DNA from: Myrica gale
Taxonomy: Eukaryota > Streptophyta > Magnoliopsida > Fagales > Myricaceae
Direction: 5' to 3'
NCBI GenBank assembly: GCA_963930655.1
Contig: OZ005621.1
Coordinates: 11,643,001-11,707,000, forward strand
DNA: 64,000 bases
Below the pieces are notes generated by a model. It did no database searches, was not told the origin of the DNA, and saw nothing but the letters and a program-made list of their open reading frames with translations. Of this stretch, positions 47,640 through 57,653 are shown piece by piece. Numbering within the stretch: position 1 is the stretch's first letter; each line of letters starts with the position of its first letter. The position numbers were made by a program, and so were the translations under genes.

Positions 47640-48603
47640 CGGTCATGGCTCGCTCCTCTGCTTCTGATGTTGAGCTATCTCACCTTGTGGTTCATTTGCT
47701 GCCTAATTTTTTAGATGCATCTGCTGTGGCTAAAGTGCTGTTGGTGGGGAGGCTCCTTTTCTGATCGGATTTTACCTGTTCCTGCGGTTAAGACAGCCAT
47801 TGCTGCGGCTTGGAGGTGTGCTGGTACTTTATCTTTCAAAGATGTTGGTCCAAATTCTTATCTATTTAGCTTTTAGTTTGAAGGTGACTGGGCATAGGTA
47901 TTAAGGTTGTCTTTAAGTGTTAAAATTTTGGATAGGTTAAAATTATAGAATTTAAAATTGGTAAAAAAGTGAAGAGACAGATGTTTTGAATGAATTTTTT
48001 ATATTTATTATAGTGAAACATAATGATTTGATGGGAAGAAAGATTATATTATAATTATTTTATTGTGTTAAAATTTTAAAAGACCTAAAATTATAGTAAA
48101 CAAACATGTACACCCTAAATTCTCTTCCCTGGAACATCATAGGTTGTTATCTTATGCTTCGTTTGTGGCAGCCTGATTTGAATATGGGTGAAATAGGCTT
48201 TGATAAAGTTCGTTTTTGGGTTCAAGCTCACGGCGGAGTGCCTCGATTTTTCCTCTCTGGGCAGTGTGCTAAACAACTTGCGATTTTTCCTCTCTGGGCA
48301 GTGTGCTAAACAACTTGGTGATCATATTGGGGAGATCCTTGAGATATATCTTGCTGGTGCTGCATCTTTCCAAGGTGACTACTATATTTGTTATTTGGTG
48401 GACTTGGACATTTACTACCCTTTGAAAGTTTTTCTGTATCTACCTTGCCATGAGTTACCTGATGCTCGAATTTTGTTACAATATATTACGTCTCGGTGAC
48501 TTTTGTTATCGTTGTGGTTGCTTGGGTCATGTTCAATTATGTTGTTTATTGCCTAAGATCCCATATGACGGTTCTGTTTCCCCATTTGGACCTTGGTTGA
48601 GAG
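47640..48603 (+). pseudogene. LINE ORF1 relic (DUF4283 and zinc knuckle)
   Basis: Start MARSSASDVELSHLVVHLLP at 47645, then (shifted frame) KTAIAAAWRCAGTLSFKDVG with PNSYLFSF (47789-47870), then after the MITE VLNSLPWNIIGCYLMLRLWQ and PDL (48120-48180), YICYLVDLDIYYPL (48385-48425), CYRCGCLGHVQLCC zinc knuckle (48505-48550) and FGPWL (48582-48600). Such ORF1 proteins bind the element's RNA. A 37-bp tandem duplication at 48244-48317 adds to the damage, as do single-base frame changes and a TAG. Confidence 0.85.
47902..48118. mobile_element. Tourist-like MITE (211 bp), TSD TAA
   Basis: The element is 47905-48115 with TAA on both sides (47902-47904, 48116-48118). Ends are GGTTGTCTTTAAG and (inverted) GGGTGTACATGTTTG. 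Removing it with one TAA restores the LINE ORF1 codons for VLNSLPW. Its interior is close to the MITE at 15224-15423. Confidence 0.82.
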
Positions 48604-49842
48604 TGAAAGTTTGCGCAGCGAAAAAAACTCTTGATCGTTGAAATCTAGCATCCCAACGATTCTACCTCCTTCAGATCCACGCGCACAATTCTTGAGAGAG
48701 AGGTAAAGAGGGTTTTTAGAAAGAGAACTATTCTCGCGAAAAATTACTTCATTCTTTCTCAAATGAAATTTTGAGCTATTTATAATGGCTTACTCAGAAC
48801 ATCTCATGTGGTTATGTGTGAGATCTTTAAGGATCTCAAATTTCGACAGTAAGATTATCATGAAAAATACTTTTTTCATTCAACTCCCTTATATTCTGTA
48901 TTCCAAAATTTATGGGCTTCTACTAATTGTGATCATGTCCATTAACATATCATAATTGACCTCCAAGATAGTGAGACTATTATTGTGAAACCCCTTTTGC
49001 TTATTTATCCTTCTACCATACTATATTCCAGTACATGAGCTAATAGAATCGGAATAATGTCACTGATAAGTCTCTAGCTCATATAATTCTTAATTCACAA
49101 TTTGTAATTCGTTGAACTCTTAAAAAATGTTTCTAAAAAAATTTCACAAATAAATATATAATATTTCGAAAAACATTTTCACAAAAGTCCACTGGTCAGT
49201 GATTTCTTTTCAAGTCCAACTCTATATAGATATACTGAATATACTGTCTCACAAAGAGACTGGTAGATTCCTTGTTGAGTATTTACACAAGCCTATTTAT
49301 CATATACAAGACCCAACGTTATCTGAAATATTTGACCTAGAAAGATCATCACCAAATGACTCGGTCAAGAGACAAGTCACAACAAACAAACTTGCATAAA
49401 TCTGTTAGGTCTAAGGATACAATAAACTAATTGTGTTGAATACTGTCTCAACATCAGTGATCACTTCCAGGAAGTATTCATATTTGATCTCGTTCAGTGT
49501 ATGTACTTTTACAGTGCACGCACTTATCTGTTTAAGGTCACTACCTCAATGACGGAGTCCATCATTCTATTTAATAAAGGCACAACGAGTGTAGACCTAT
49601 TTGTACATAAGTATGTACCTCGGTCCAGAACAATTGTTAAGTGAACAAGGAACCGAAAAGTCATACTCTTCGCCTTTTGATTCATTAATCATCGGCATGA
49701 CTTTCAACAATTTCGCTTAACAACATAACTGTGTAACATCTCATGTTAAAATATTATACCCAATCAATAATAAATACATATGACGATAAAAATAAATAAT
49801 TATTCTAATAACTGATTTTAAGTGCATATTTCCAACAGAGCG
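48599..49842 (-). mobile_element. Copia solo LTR (1234 bp), TSD GAGAG/GAGCG
   Basis: The LTR is 48604-49837 on the minus strand, starting TGTTGGAAATATGC and ending GCAAACTTTCA. The flanks GAGAG (48599-48603) and GAGCG (49838-49842) are a duplication with one change. It is the same family as the LTR at 39281-40581. The surrounding LINE ORF1 reads through in frame after removal. No internal sequence. Confidence 0.85.
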
Positions 49843-50612
49843 TTAGTCCCTTGGCTACTTATCCTGCTTGGTGTTTCTGTCCTGCTCCTCCTATTTGTCT
49901 CCCACTTTCCAGCAGTGCTGGAATGGCAGAACCTCCCTCATCTTTGGAGTCTGGTGGTGGTCTGTAGCCGAATACCACTTCTTTGTTGTTTTCTTCTTCC
50001 ACCTATATGCCGGACTTGGTGGGGTCAAGTGGAGCACTTGGATCCTGATCTTTCTGGTGTGAAGCAGGACAACCTGGGTTGTTGCGGTGGCAAAGTTTCC
50101 TTTACACAGGAAGATGCTTTGGATGATAAGGATTTGTGGAACATGCATGGGAGAGCTTCTTCTCAGATGCCCGTGGGTAACAAAAATTGGTGATATGGGC
50201 TTGCCTTTGTCTAATGGGCTGGGGCTTGGTGTTATTCGACTTCCTATGCAGCCTTCAGCCTTTGTTTTTAATTTCAGTATGGGCCTCGTTTGCCTGGGAC
50301 TTCTGCGTTCAAGAACTCTTTTTGTGCTGCTTCTTCTATGGTTCAGTCCATCCCCCTGTGTTCTCTGAGTCTTCTCTTTTGCGTGTGCCTACTTCCCGTG
50401 GTTCATTTTCTTCCTTCGTTGCCTCTGTCTACCCTTACTTGTAGTTTGTCTTGGTCTTCCCCTCTACCTACTCTTTCTGGGTTTTCTATTGATGTGATTT
50501 CCTCTCCTTCTCTTCCTACTCCTTCTGAGTTTAATCTTCGTGCAACCCTTTTATCTCCTCCTACTTCCCAAGTTAATCCACCTCCTAAACCCTCTTTGGA
50601 ACCCATTACTAG
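49838..50612 (+). pseudogene. LINE ORF1 relic, C-terminal part
   Basis: This region is Ser/Pro-rich in the reading frame (SPLPTLSGFSIDVISSPSLP, TSQVNPPPKPSLEPIT near 50450-50610) as in the variable C-terminal half of plant LINE ORF1 proteins. It continues in frame at 55970 (SILHMLEAAAPSFSSFC) across the gypsy insertion. Earlier parts contain frame changes. Confidence 0.7.
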
Positions 50613-51065
50613 TGATGGGCTATGAAATACTCGGCCCGAGTAAACCACTTGGGCTTGGGCTTGGGCTCATTAGTGGGTTAGTAACCCCGAGTAGCCGACC
50701 GTGCGTCAACATCCAGTACACGCTATCACATAGAGGCCTGACCATCCAATGACTCCTCATGAATATTTGAATGGCCGATGACACTCTCCTAATACAATTC
50801 TACAGCCTAACTCCTTCAGGAGGCAGTCTCGCGATAGGAGTCTTGAAGTACAAACTATTAGACTCCTTTTGGAACTCTATTACCTCTCAATATAAATAAC
50901 TAAGTATTCTCTCCTTCATACTCTCTCAAGTTTTACCTACCTAATACTAAACTCTTTCTCTAAGAACTAACTTGGCCGTCGAAGACTTGAGCTGAGGCCA
51001 CCCCCTCGGTGATTCTTTTAGGTTCACTCGGCTTCCGGGCACCGTGGTGATTTTTGTCATCATCA
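50613..51065 (+). repeat. 5' LTR of the gypsy element
   Basis: 453 bp. It aligns end to end with the 3' LTR once the solo LTR there is removed (about 449 bases), with clear divergence, so the insertion is not recent. CTCAATATAAATAACTA (about 50887) is a plausible TATA region, with transcription start expected downstream. Confidence 0.9.
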
Positions 51066-51149
51066 GTTGGCCCCGTCTGTGGGAATCTCGAAAAAAGCTA
51101 CCTCCAAACACTTTCACTTTCATCAACTCCTTTACACTTTTCCCACATC

Positions 51150-52275
51150 ATAATGACTTCCCCCGCCGGAATACCAAACAGCGACCGACCACCCACGGTC
51201 CCAAGCAAAGAACTCGTTCCCAGCAACAACACTGTAATACACCCAGATACTGCCCTCAACAAAGACGCCCTGCTGGCCAATCTCGTTCAAACCGTGGAGA
51301 ATCTCGCTCAGCAACTCAACATGATACAACAAATTAAAGCACATCCATCCCCACCGCAATCACGTATGTCTCAGTCACACGAGGGAACCGCTAACAACAA
51401 CTCAACTCACTAGACTCCACCCAAACGGAAAGCGGCAAATGAATAGAAGGCCGCGCTTCGCGAGTAGATCACTGGACAGGCGAAGCAGATTCGTCTCCTT
51501 CAACAAAAGCTAAGCAAAGTGGAGGACCCTAAGGTCAAAAACTCATCCGTCCTGACTAACGTCGGTAGTTCCTCGTTCACTGATAAGGTGGTCTCTTACC
51601 CATTGCCGAAACAATTTCTCCTGCCGGTATCGACCTCTTTGATGGCTCGGGAGACCCCTATGACCATGTCTAAATCTTCCGTCTCCACATGCATGTGCAG
51701 TCATATACCGACCCAATCCTTTATCTTGCCTTTTCCCTCACCTTAAAAAGACCGGCCCAGGGATGGTTATCTAGTCTGCCGTCGGGGTCCGTTGGTGACT
51801 TTGACACACTCGGTACGATGTTCACGAGCCACTATATTTCCAACAGGATGCTTATGAAGCGGTCGTCTTACCAATTCAGCATCAAGCAAGCACCACGGGA
51901 GAGCCTACAGAAATACCTCGCTAGATTCAACCGAAAGGCAGTGGCTATTTCATGCGCTACATATGAAACAAAGCTCATGGCATTGACCAAAGGCCTTAAG
52001 CCTTGTGATTTCCTAAAGTTCCTCCTCCGAAAGAACCCCACAAACTTCAGAGACGCCATAAGGGAGGTGCAAGAACACATGGATTGCGAGGATATGTTTG
52101 CGGCCAGGATAAGTCTCATTCAACCAGAGCATGAAAGATCAGAGAAGTGCGGTCCGGAGATTGACCACGTCAGGTCTAGAGACCAGAGAAGGCTGATGGG
52201 AAGGATAACTCCACTAGCCCACGATTCGACCCTCGGGTCCCCAATGACCACTGAAATAGGCAACGTCAAGTAGTT
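51150..52275 (+). pseudogene. Gypsy gag relic (Tat-like retrotransposon gag domain)
   Basis: The N-terminal piece starts MTSPAGIPNSDRPP (51152) and has NLVQTVENLAQQLNMIQQ before a TAG at 51411. Then FTDKVVSYPLPKQF and, after a frame change, the gag domain YLAFSLTLKRPAQGWLSSLP, FTSHYISNRMLMKRSSYQFS, SLQKYLARFNRKA and LMALTKGLKPCDFLKFLL (51710-52035), then FRDAIREVQEHMDCEDMFAA. This matches the Retrotrans_gag domain of Tat-lineage plant elements. The zinc knuckle is missing. At least three breaks (stop, frameshift, loss of the 3' part). Confidence 0.85.
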
Positions 52276-52361
52276 GATATGGATGTTATTTTATAATCTC
52301 ATTATGATAATCTTACTTTCAGTTTTGCAGACCCAGCGTTGGTTAGATTGTTTGAATATCA

Positions 52362-53830
52362 CAATAACGCCGAGCACCCCAGCAGAGGGTCAACTAGGCC
52401 GAGCACCCGCCAGGGACAAGATCCCCGCAGCCTGGACTCGATCACATGCATTGCCCAGGATAAGATCCCCGCAAGCTTCACTCGAATACATGCCCTATCA
52501 GGGACAAGATCCCCGTGGAGGTCCAATAACGCGTAGCACCCTACTTCGGACAAGATCCCGACAGGCTTGACTCGATCTCATGCCCTACCCAGGAGAAGAT
52601 CCCAGTAGAGGTCCAACCCTACATAGGTCCACTAACGCCGAGCAACCCAGCAGAGGATCAACTCCTCCGAGCACCCAGCCCGGGACAAGATCACCGCAAG
52701 CTTGAATCGATGACATGCCCTGCAGGGGACAAGATCCTGGGAGAGGTCCAACATTGCAGAGGTCTAATAACGCCGAGCACCTTAGCCCCAGCAGAGGGTT
52801 AACTCTGCGAAGCACCCTGCCCGAGACAAGATCCCCGCAGACTTCACTCGATCACATGCCCTGCCTGGGAGAAGATTCCCGCAGAGGTCCAAACCTACAG
52901 AGGTACAAAAACGTTGAGCTCCTCAGTATAGGGTCAACTCCATCGAGCACCCTGCCCGGGACAAGATCCCCGCAAGCTTGACTCGATCGCATGCATTGCC
53001 CGGGACGAGATCCCCGCAGAGGTCCAACCCTACAGAGATTCAATAACGCCGCGCACCCCAGCGGAGGGTCAACTCTGCTGAGCACCCTGTCCGGGATAAG
53101 ATCCCTGCAGGCTTGACTCGAGCACATGCCCTGGCCAAGATAAGATCCCGACAGAGGTCCAACCTTACAGAGTCCAATAACGCCGAGCACCCCCGAGCAC
53201 CCGGCTATCCCCGCATGCTTGACTCGATCACATGCCCTGCTAGGGACAGGATCCCGGCAGAGTTCCAACCCTGTAGAGGTACAATAGCACTGAGCATCCC
53301 AGCCCTAGCAGAGGTTCAACTCCGCCGAACACTCTACCTAGAACAAGATCCCCCGCAGGCTTGACTCGATTACATGCCCTGCCCGGGACAAGATGCTTGC
53401 AGAGGTCCAATGCTGCAGTGGTCCAATAACGCCAAGCACACCAGCAGATGGTCAACTTTGCCGAGCACCCTGCCAGGGAGAAGATCCCCGCAGGCTTAAC
53501 TCGATCACATGTCTAGCCCGTGACAAGATCCCCACAGAGGTCCAACTCTAGAGAGGTCCAATAATGTCGAGCACCCCAGCAGAGGGTCAACTCTGTCGAG
53601 CACCCTGCCTGGGACAAGATCCCCGCAGGCTTGACTCGATCACACGCCCTGACCGGCACATGGTCCCCGCAGAGGTCCAATAACGCGTAGCACCCTACTT
53701 CGGACAAGATCCCAACAGAGGTTCAAATCCACCGAGCACCCTACCGGGGACAAGACCCCCGTAGGCTTGACTCGATCACATGCCCTACCAGGGACAAGGT
53801 CCCCGCGGAGGTCCAATAACGTCGGGCAAA
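52362..53830 (+). repeat. Tandem repeats in the gypsy element, ~12 copies of ~132 bp
   Basis: The anchor CAATAACGCCGAGCACCC starts copies at about 52362, 52524, 52632, 52765, 52906, 53041, 53175, 53282, 53424, 53559, 53678 and 53814 (spacing 107-162, mean 132). Each copy also has GGGACAAGATCCCCGCAG and CTTGACTCGATCACATGCCC, and most have GAGGTCCAA and GAGGGTCAACTC. Copies are degenerate, with the ACAAGATCCC submotif occurring more than once per unit. A trailing single-copy relative lies at 53980-54180. No coding capacity. Confidence 0.88.
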
Positions 53831-54256
53831 CGTGGTAGGAACAAGCTTTGCGAATATGTAAAGCCGATTACGATATCCCGAAACAGGTCACCAACTATTT
53901 TCATTCAAACCAGAGTAAAAACGACAACACAGTAGGGAAAGTGCACAAAAATTGGTCCTACTGTACAAAAAATATACATCATGCTCGGGACTCGATCTCA
54001 GTGGCTCGATACGTGATCTCAACCTCGGTCGAACTCCAGCCAGCACCCTGCCCGGGAAAAGATCCCCGCAGTGGTCTAATTCTCAAGGGTTCCCTGCTAC
54101 CTATATGATTCGAGCAGCGGCTAATTCCTCGAGACGTGATCTCAACATCGGTCAAACTCCTCCGAGCACCGCAAGCAATTTTAAATCCGGATAGCCGGGC
54201 AACATTTGATTCCTCCTCCTTGCTCGGTTTGTCGAGGTTGAAAAGGGAAAAACTAC

Positions 54257-55964
54257 TAATGGGCCATGAAATACTCGGCCCGACCATACCATTTGGGCTC
54301 AAGCTCATTAGCCAGTCAGTAACCTCGAGTAGCCGACCACACATCAACATCCGGTACCCACTCTCACATAGAAGCCTGACCATCTGAGACTGTGAGTCCT
54401 AGATTTTAGGATTAAGGCAACTCAAGAGGGGGGTGAATTGGTTTTCTAAACTTTTCGGTTAAAACCCCCAAAGTTGTGTTTGCAAGTAAAACCTACTTTA
54501 ACACAAGTATATAATATGTAATAACTGTAAATAAGTGTTAAAGCAAGGAGAAGGGTAAGAGTAGCAAATACAGTTTTTTTAGGTGGTTCGGCAAACCCGC
54601 CTACATCCACCCCTCAAACTCCTTCACCGAGCCTTGAGGTTTTCCACTATTCTCCAATAGCTTTACACACTAGCTTCTGGGTGCTAGTGAACCGTACAAG
54701 TGTTTTCCCGGGATCAACATTTAAATCCACCCAAGTGGTTTTTCTGGCTCACCACTCACAATCTCACTAAGCTTGAGATATACACTCTCAAAACTTATTC
54801 TTTAGTGAACAACCCCACTAAAGGAAACAACTCTATTGGATAGGTAGATGGAAGAACAAAAACTCTCTTGATAGAGTAGATATGAAAATGGAAGGCTCTA
54901 TCTCTTGATTCACACAAATACAAGGATATGAAAGTGTGTTTTGTGTGAATGCTATGAGAAATATTGAATAGGAAGAAGGTTTAGAATATTTCTTAAGTAG
55001 TAAAAATGATATGTGGTCGTTGGGTATATGTTTTAGATAAAATGAAGGTGTATTTATAGGCCACATATGAAAACTACACGTTTATAGCCGTTGGGAGTTT
55101 TTGCTAAAACGAGCCGGTCGACCGCTTCAAGTTACCGTTACTCCAATGGTCATATTGTTAGAAGCTCAACGACTCTTTTATAAAAGCAACCGGTCGACCG
55201 CTATATGAGGCGGTCGAAGTACCGGTCGACCTCCTCAACTTAAGCATGATTTGATTCTTTTAAAAACAAGGATTTTGACCACTTTTAAGCACCCAATTTT
55301 GAAGAAATTCTTCCCATAAGTACATGAAGGTTTAGAGGTTCGATTGTGATGTTTTGAAACCTATAAAAACATTTTAATCTTTCAAACAAAACTTAAAACG
55401 GTTTATGCATGTTTTGAAAGATATGCAAGTGTGTGATTCAAATCCTTGTCAAATGTGAAATAAAGAGTTACAAGGATTATACCCTAAAGTCTTGAATCTT
55501 CATTTTAGACTCCTTGCATCTTCTTGTTCCTTTTTCTTCAAGGTTTGGCTCTTTTTGTCAAGTTGTCTTTGTCTTTGAAGATGTCCACTTTATAAACTTG
55601 ATTTATTTATTGAAATCATCAAAATCTCGACTGTGCACAAAAGCCAACAATTACTCCTTATAAATATTTGAATGGTCGATGACACTCTCTTAATACAACT
55701 CTACAGCCTAACTCATCCAGGTGGCAGTCTTGTGATAGGATTCTTGAAGCACGAACTATTAGACTCCTTTTGGGACTCTATTACCTCTCAATATAAATAA
55801 CCAGGTATTCTCCTTCATACTCTCTGAAGTTTTACGTACCTAATACTAAACTCTTTTTCTAAGAACTAACCTAGCTGTCGGAGACTTGATCTGAGGCCAC
55901 CCCTTCGGTGATTCTTGCAAGTTCATTAGGCTTCCGAGCACCGTGTTGATTTTTGGTATCATCA
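54257..55964 (+). repeat. 3' LTR of the gypsy element, split by a solo LTR
   Basis: The two halves are 54257-54390 and 55650-55964. They correspond to the 5' LTR before and after its AATGACTCCTC segment. The solo LTR 54391-55649 lies between. Confidence 0.9.
54391..55649 (-). mobile_element. Solo LTR (1259 bp) nested in the gypsy 3' LTR
   Basis: On the minus strand it starts TGTTGGCTTTTGTGC and ends GGACTCACA, closely matching the solo LTR at 3608-4870. The flanks GAGAC and ATTAC are a poor 5-bp match, but the uninterrupted 5' LTR shows ATGAC at this point, so both are probably decayed copies. It contains GGTCGACC-type palindromes at about 55115, 55192 and 55223. Inferred to be Sirevirus-like copia. 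Confidence 0.85.
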
Positions 55965-55969
55965 ACTAG

Positions 55970-56106
55970 TATTTTGCATATGTTGGAGGCTGCTGCACCT
56001 TCTTTTTCCTCCTTTTGTATTGAAGGTGGTAAGTTTGGGGGTTTATGGAGGAGTGGTGGCAAGGCTTCGACTTCGTGGGCTTCCCGAGCTATGGCCTCAA
56101 AGAGAA
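55970..56106 (+). pseudogene. LINE ORF1 relic, last part
   Basis: The frame from 49838-50612 continues as SILHMLEAAAPSFSSFC, IEGGKFGGLWRSGGKAS and WASRAMASKR, then meets the solo LTR. If the solo LTR is removed the next codon after one serine is TAG, a plausible ORF1 stop. Confidence 0.6.
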
Positions 56107-57653
56107 TGTGAGTCTAATTAACAACCTAAGAAGGAGGTGAATTGAGTTTTTCAAAAACTTATCACTTTTTTGATAAACATGCAGATCTGAAAACTAACTC
56201 TCTTTAACAAATAAGAATGTTGATCTAAATGTGTCTAATGCTATGTCAAATATAAGCAATTAATGATAAAGCATAAATCTCTTCAAGTATGAATATGAAA
56301 CGATTAACAAGAGAGATAGAGTTAGAGAGATGACACTACAATTTTAGGTGGTTTGGCCAACGCTTACCTATGTCCATCCCCAAGGCTATTGACTTCCTTT
56401 GGCTTCTTTCACTATTCTCCAATAGCAAATACACCTTAGCTTCCTGAGTGCTAACGAACCTTTACAAAGTGTTTTACGAGCTTACACTTTAACTCTCATA
56501 AGTAGGACCAAGTGTTTTCTCAGCACTCAAATATTTTACAAATAATCGGTACAATGAAGGCTCTCTAAGCCGAATGAGCAAATGAGGCACAAAAGTGTAG
56601 AATGGATCTCTAAGCCAAATAAGCAAGTGGAAAACTCAATAGAGTGCAAGAAGACAAGATTATCAAAGGAAATCTAGAGTTTGGAAGATGTGAGCACAAG
56701 CCATTTTGGTAGATGCAGTTTTCCCTCTTCTTCAAAGTACTTTCTCTCTCTAGAAGTTAAGGCAAGAGTAATAGCAAGTGTTTTCCCTCTTCTTCAATAA
56801 ATTTCTCTCTTTGGAGGTTGGGTGGTCAACGATGAGCAAGATAATGAGATTTGACAATGAAGCTTTGGTCTTGAACGAATCAACAAGTGATTTCTTTGAA
56901 TCTAGCTTTTTCTCTCTCTAGATGTTGCGATTATGATCGAGCTTGTTCTTCTCTCTCCATCTTGTTCTTCTTATAGCTCCTAGGTCTTCAACGGTCATAA
57001 AGGGTCTTCTTGTAATGCTTTAGTGTCGTTGGAGAGGTTTAAAAGACTTTTGGAACCACTTTGAACGATCAGGTGTCGTTCTAGAATTTCTGCAAATTCG
57101 TGGTATGTGTCGACACATGGTCTCCTATGTGTCGACACCATGTTTTCATCTCTTTGGAGACAGTGCAATGTGTCGACACTATGGTCCAATGTGTCGACAC
57201 ATTGAACACTTTGTCTGAAAATGCTGTCAACAGTGAAATTTTGCATTCTGGATTTGGGCTCTCAGATGTAGGTGCAATGTGTCGACACTTAGTCTTCAAT
57301 GTGTCGACACCATTAATTTAGCATTCTAGAGTAAGTGCAATGTGTCGACGCTATGATGCAATGTGTCGACACTTATAAGTGCTGGAGAGAAAATCAGCAA
57401 CTTTAAAGCGTCCAAACCATTCCAAACTTCTTTAAACATCTACAATATGAAAAATTGATCTTATCAACTTGTGTATTGATGTTCAAGTGCACTTAGAAAT
57501 ATTTTAGTGAGTGAAACCTCAATCCTTTTGAAATACAAATTGGAAATTGTGGATTGATAATGTAAAATCTAAAGTCTTCAAAACTGAGAAACTTTTGTTA
57601 TCGTCAAAATCAAATATGCTTGGTTTGCAAAACAACTTTGGGCTAACAGAGAA
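56102..57653 (-). mobile_element. Solo LTR (1542 bp) with paired palindromes, TSD GAGAA
   Basis: The LTR is 56107-57648 between identical GAGAA duplications (56102-56106, 57649-57653). On the minus strand it starts TGTTAGCCCAAAG and ends TAGACTCACA. The general plan (GGTGAATTGAG near one end, GGTGGTTTGGCCAACGC block, CTATTCTCCAATAGC) is shared with the LTRs at 3608-4870 and 54391-55649, so it is a longer member of the same group. It holds eight TGTGTCGACAC palindromes in four pairs at 57106-57372. Confidence 0.9.
57106..57372. promoter_or_regulatory. Four pairs of TGTGTCGACAC palindromes in an LTR
   Basis: Copies start at about 57106, 57128, 57169, 57190, 57279, 57300, 57341 and 57362; the seventh has one change (GACGC). 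Within each pair the spacing is 21-22 bases, and between pairs it varies (41, 89, 41). The core GTCGAC is self-complementary. Such regularity suggests cooperative protein binding on one face of the helix. The function is inferred. Confidence 0.7.

Larger units (their letters stand above)
50608..55969 (+). mobile_element. Non-autonomous Ty3/gypsy element (Tat-like gag, no pol), TSD ACTAG
   Basis: Identical ACTAG duplications flank it (50608-50612, 55965-55969). 5' LTR is 50613-51065 (TGATGGGC...CATCATCA) and 3' LTR is 54257-55964, the latter enlarged by a nested solo LTR. Just inside the 5' LTR is GTTGGCCCCGTCTGTGGGA, the leader typical of many plant gypsy elements, and a purine-rich tract (about 54235-54250) precedes the 3' LTR. 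Internal content is a degenerate gag and a 1.5-kb tandem-repeat block; protease, RT, RNase H and integrase are absent. It sits inside a LINE. Confidence 0.92.

Noticed and set aside
49891-50444. Hydrophobic open frames over the LINE ORF1 C-terminal region
   Set aside because: They are alternative frames of the Ser/Pro-rich ORF1 relic, which continues in frame across the gypsy insertion in only one frame.
52362-53830. CRISPR-like regular repeats
   Set aside because: Plant nuclear context, units are adjacent and degenerate with no unique spacers of constant size, and they lie inside an LTR element.
54391-55649. Reading this segment as part of the gypsy element's own LTR
   Set aside because: The 5' LTR lacks it, and it matches an independent solo LTR at 3608-4870 with a clean target duplication there.
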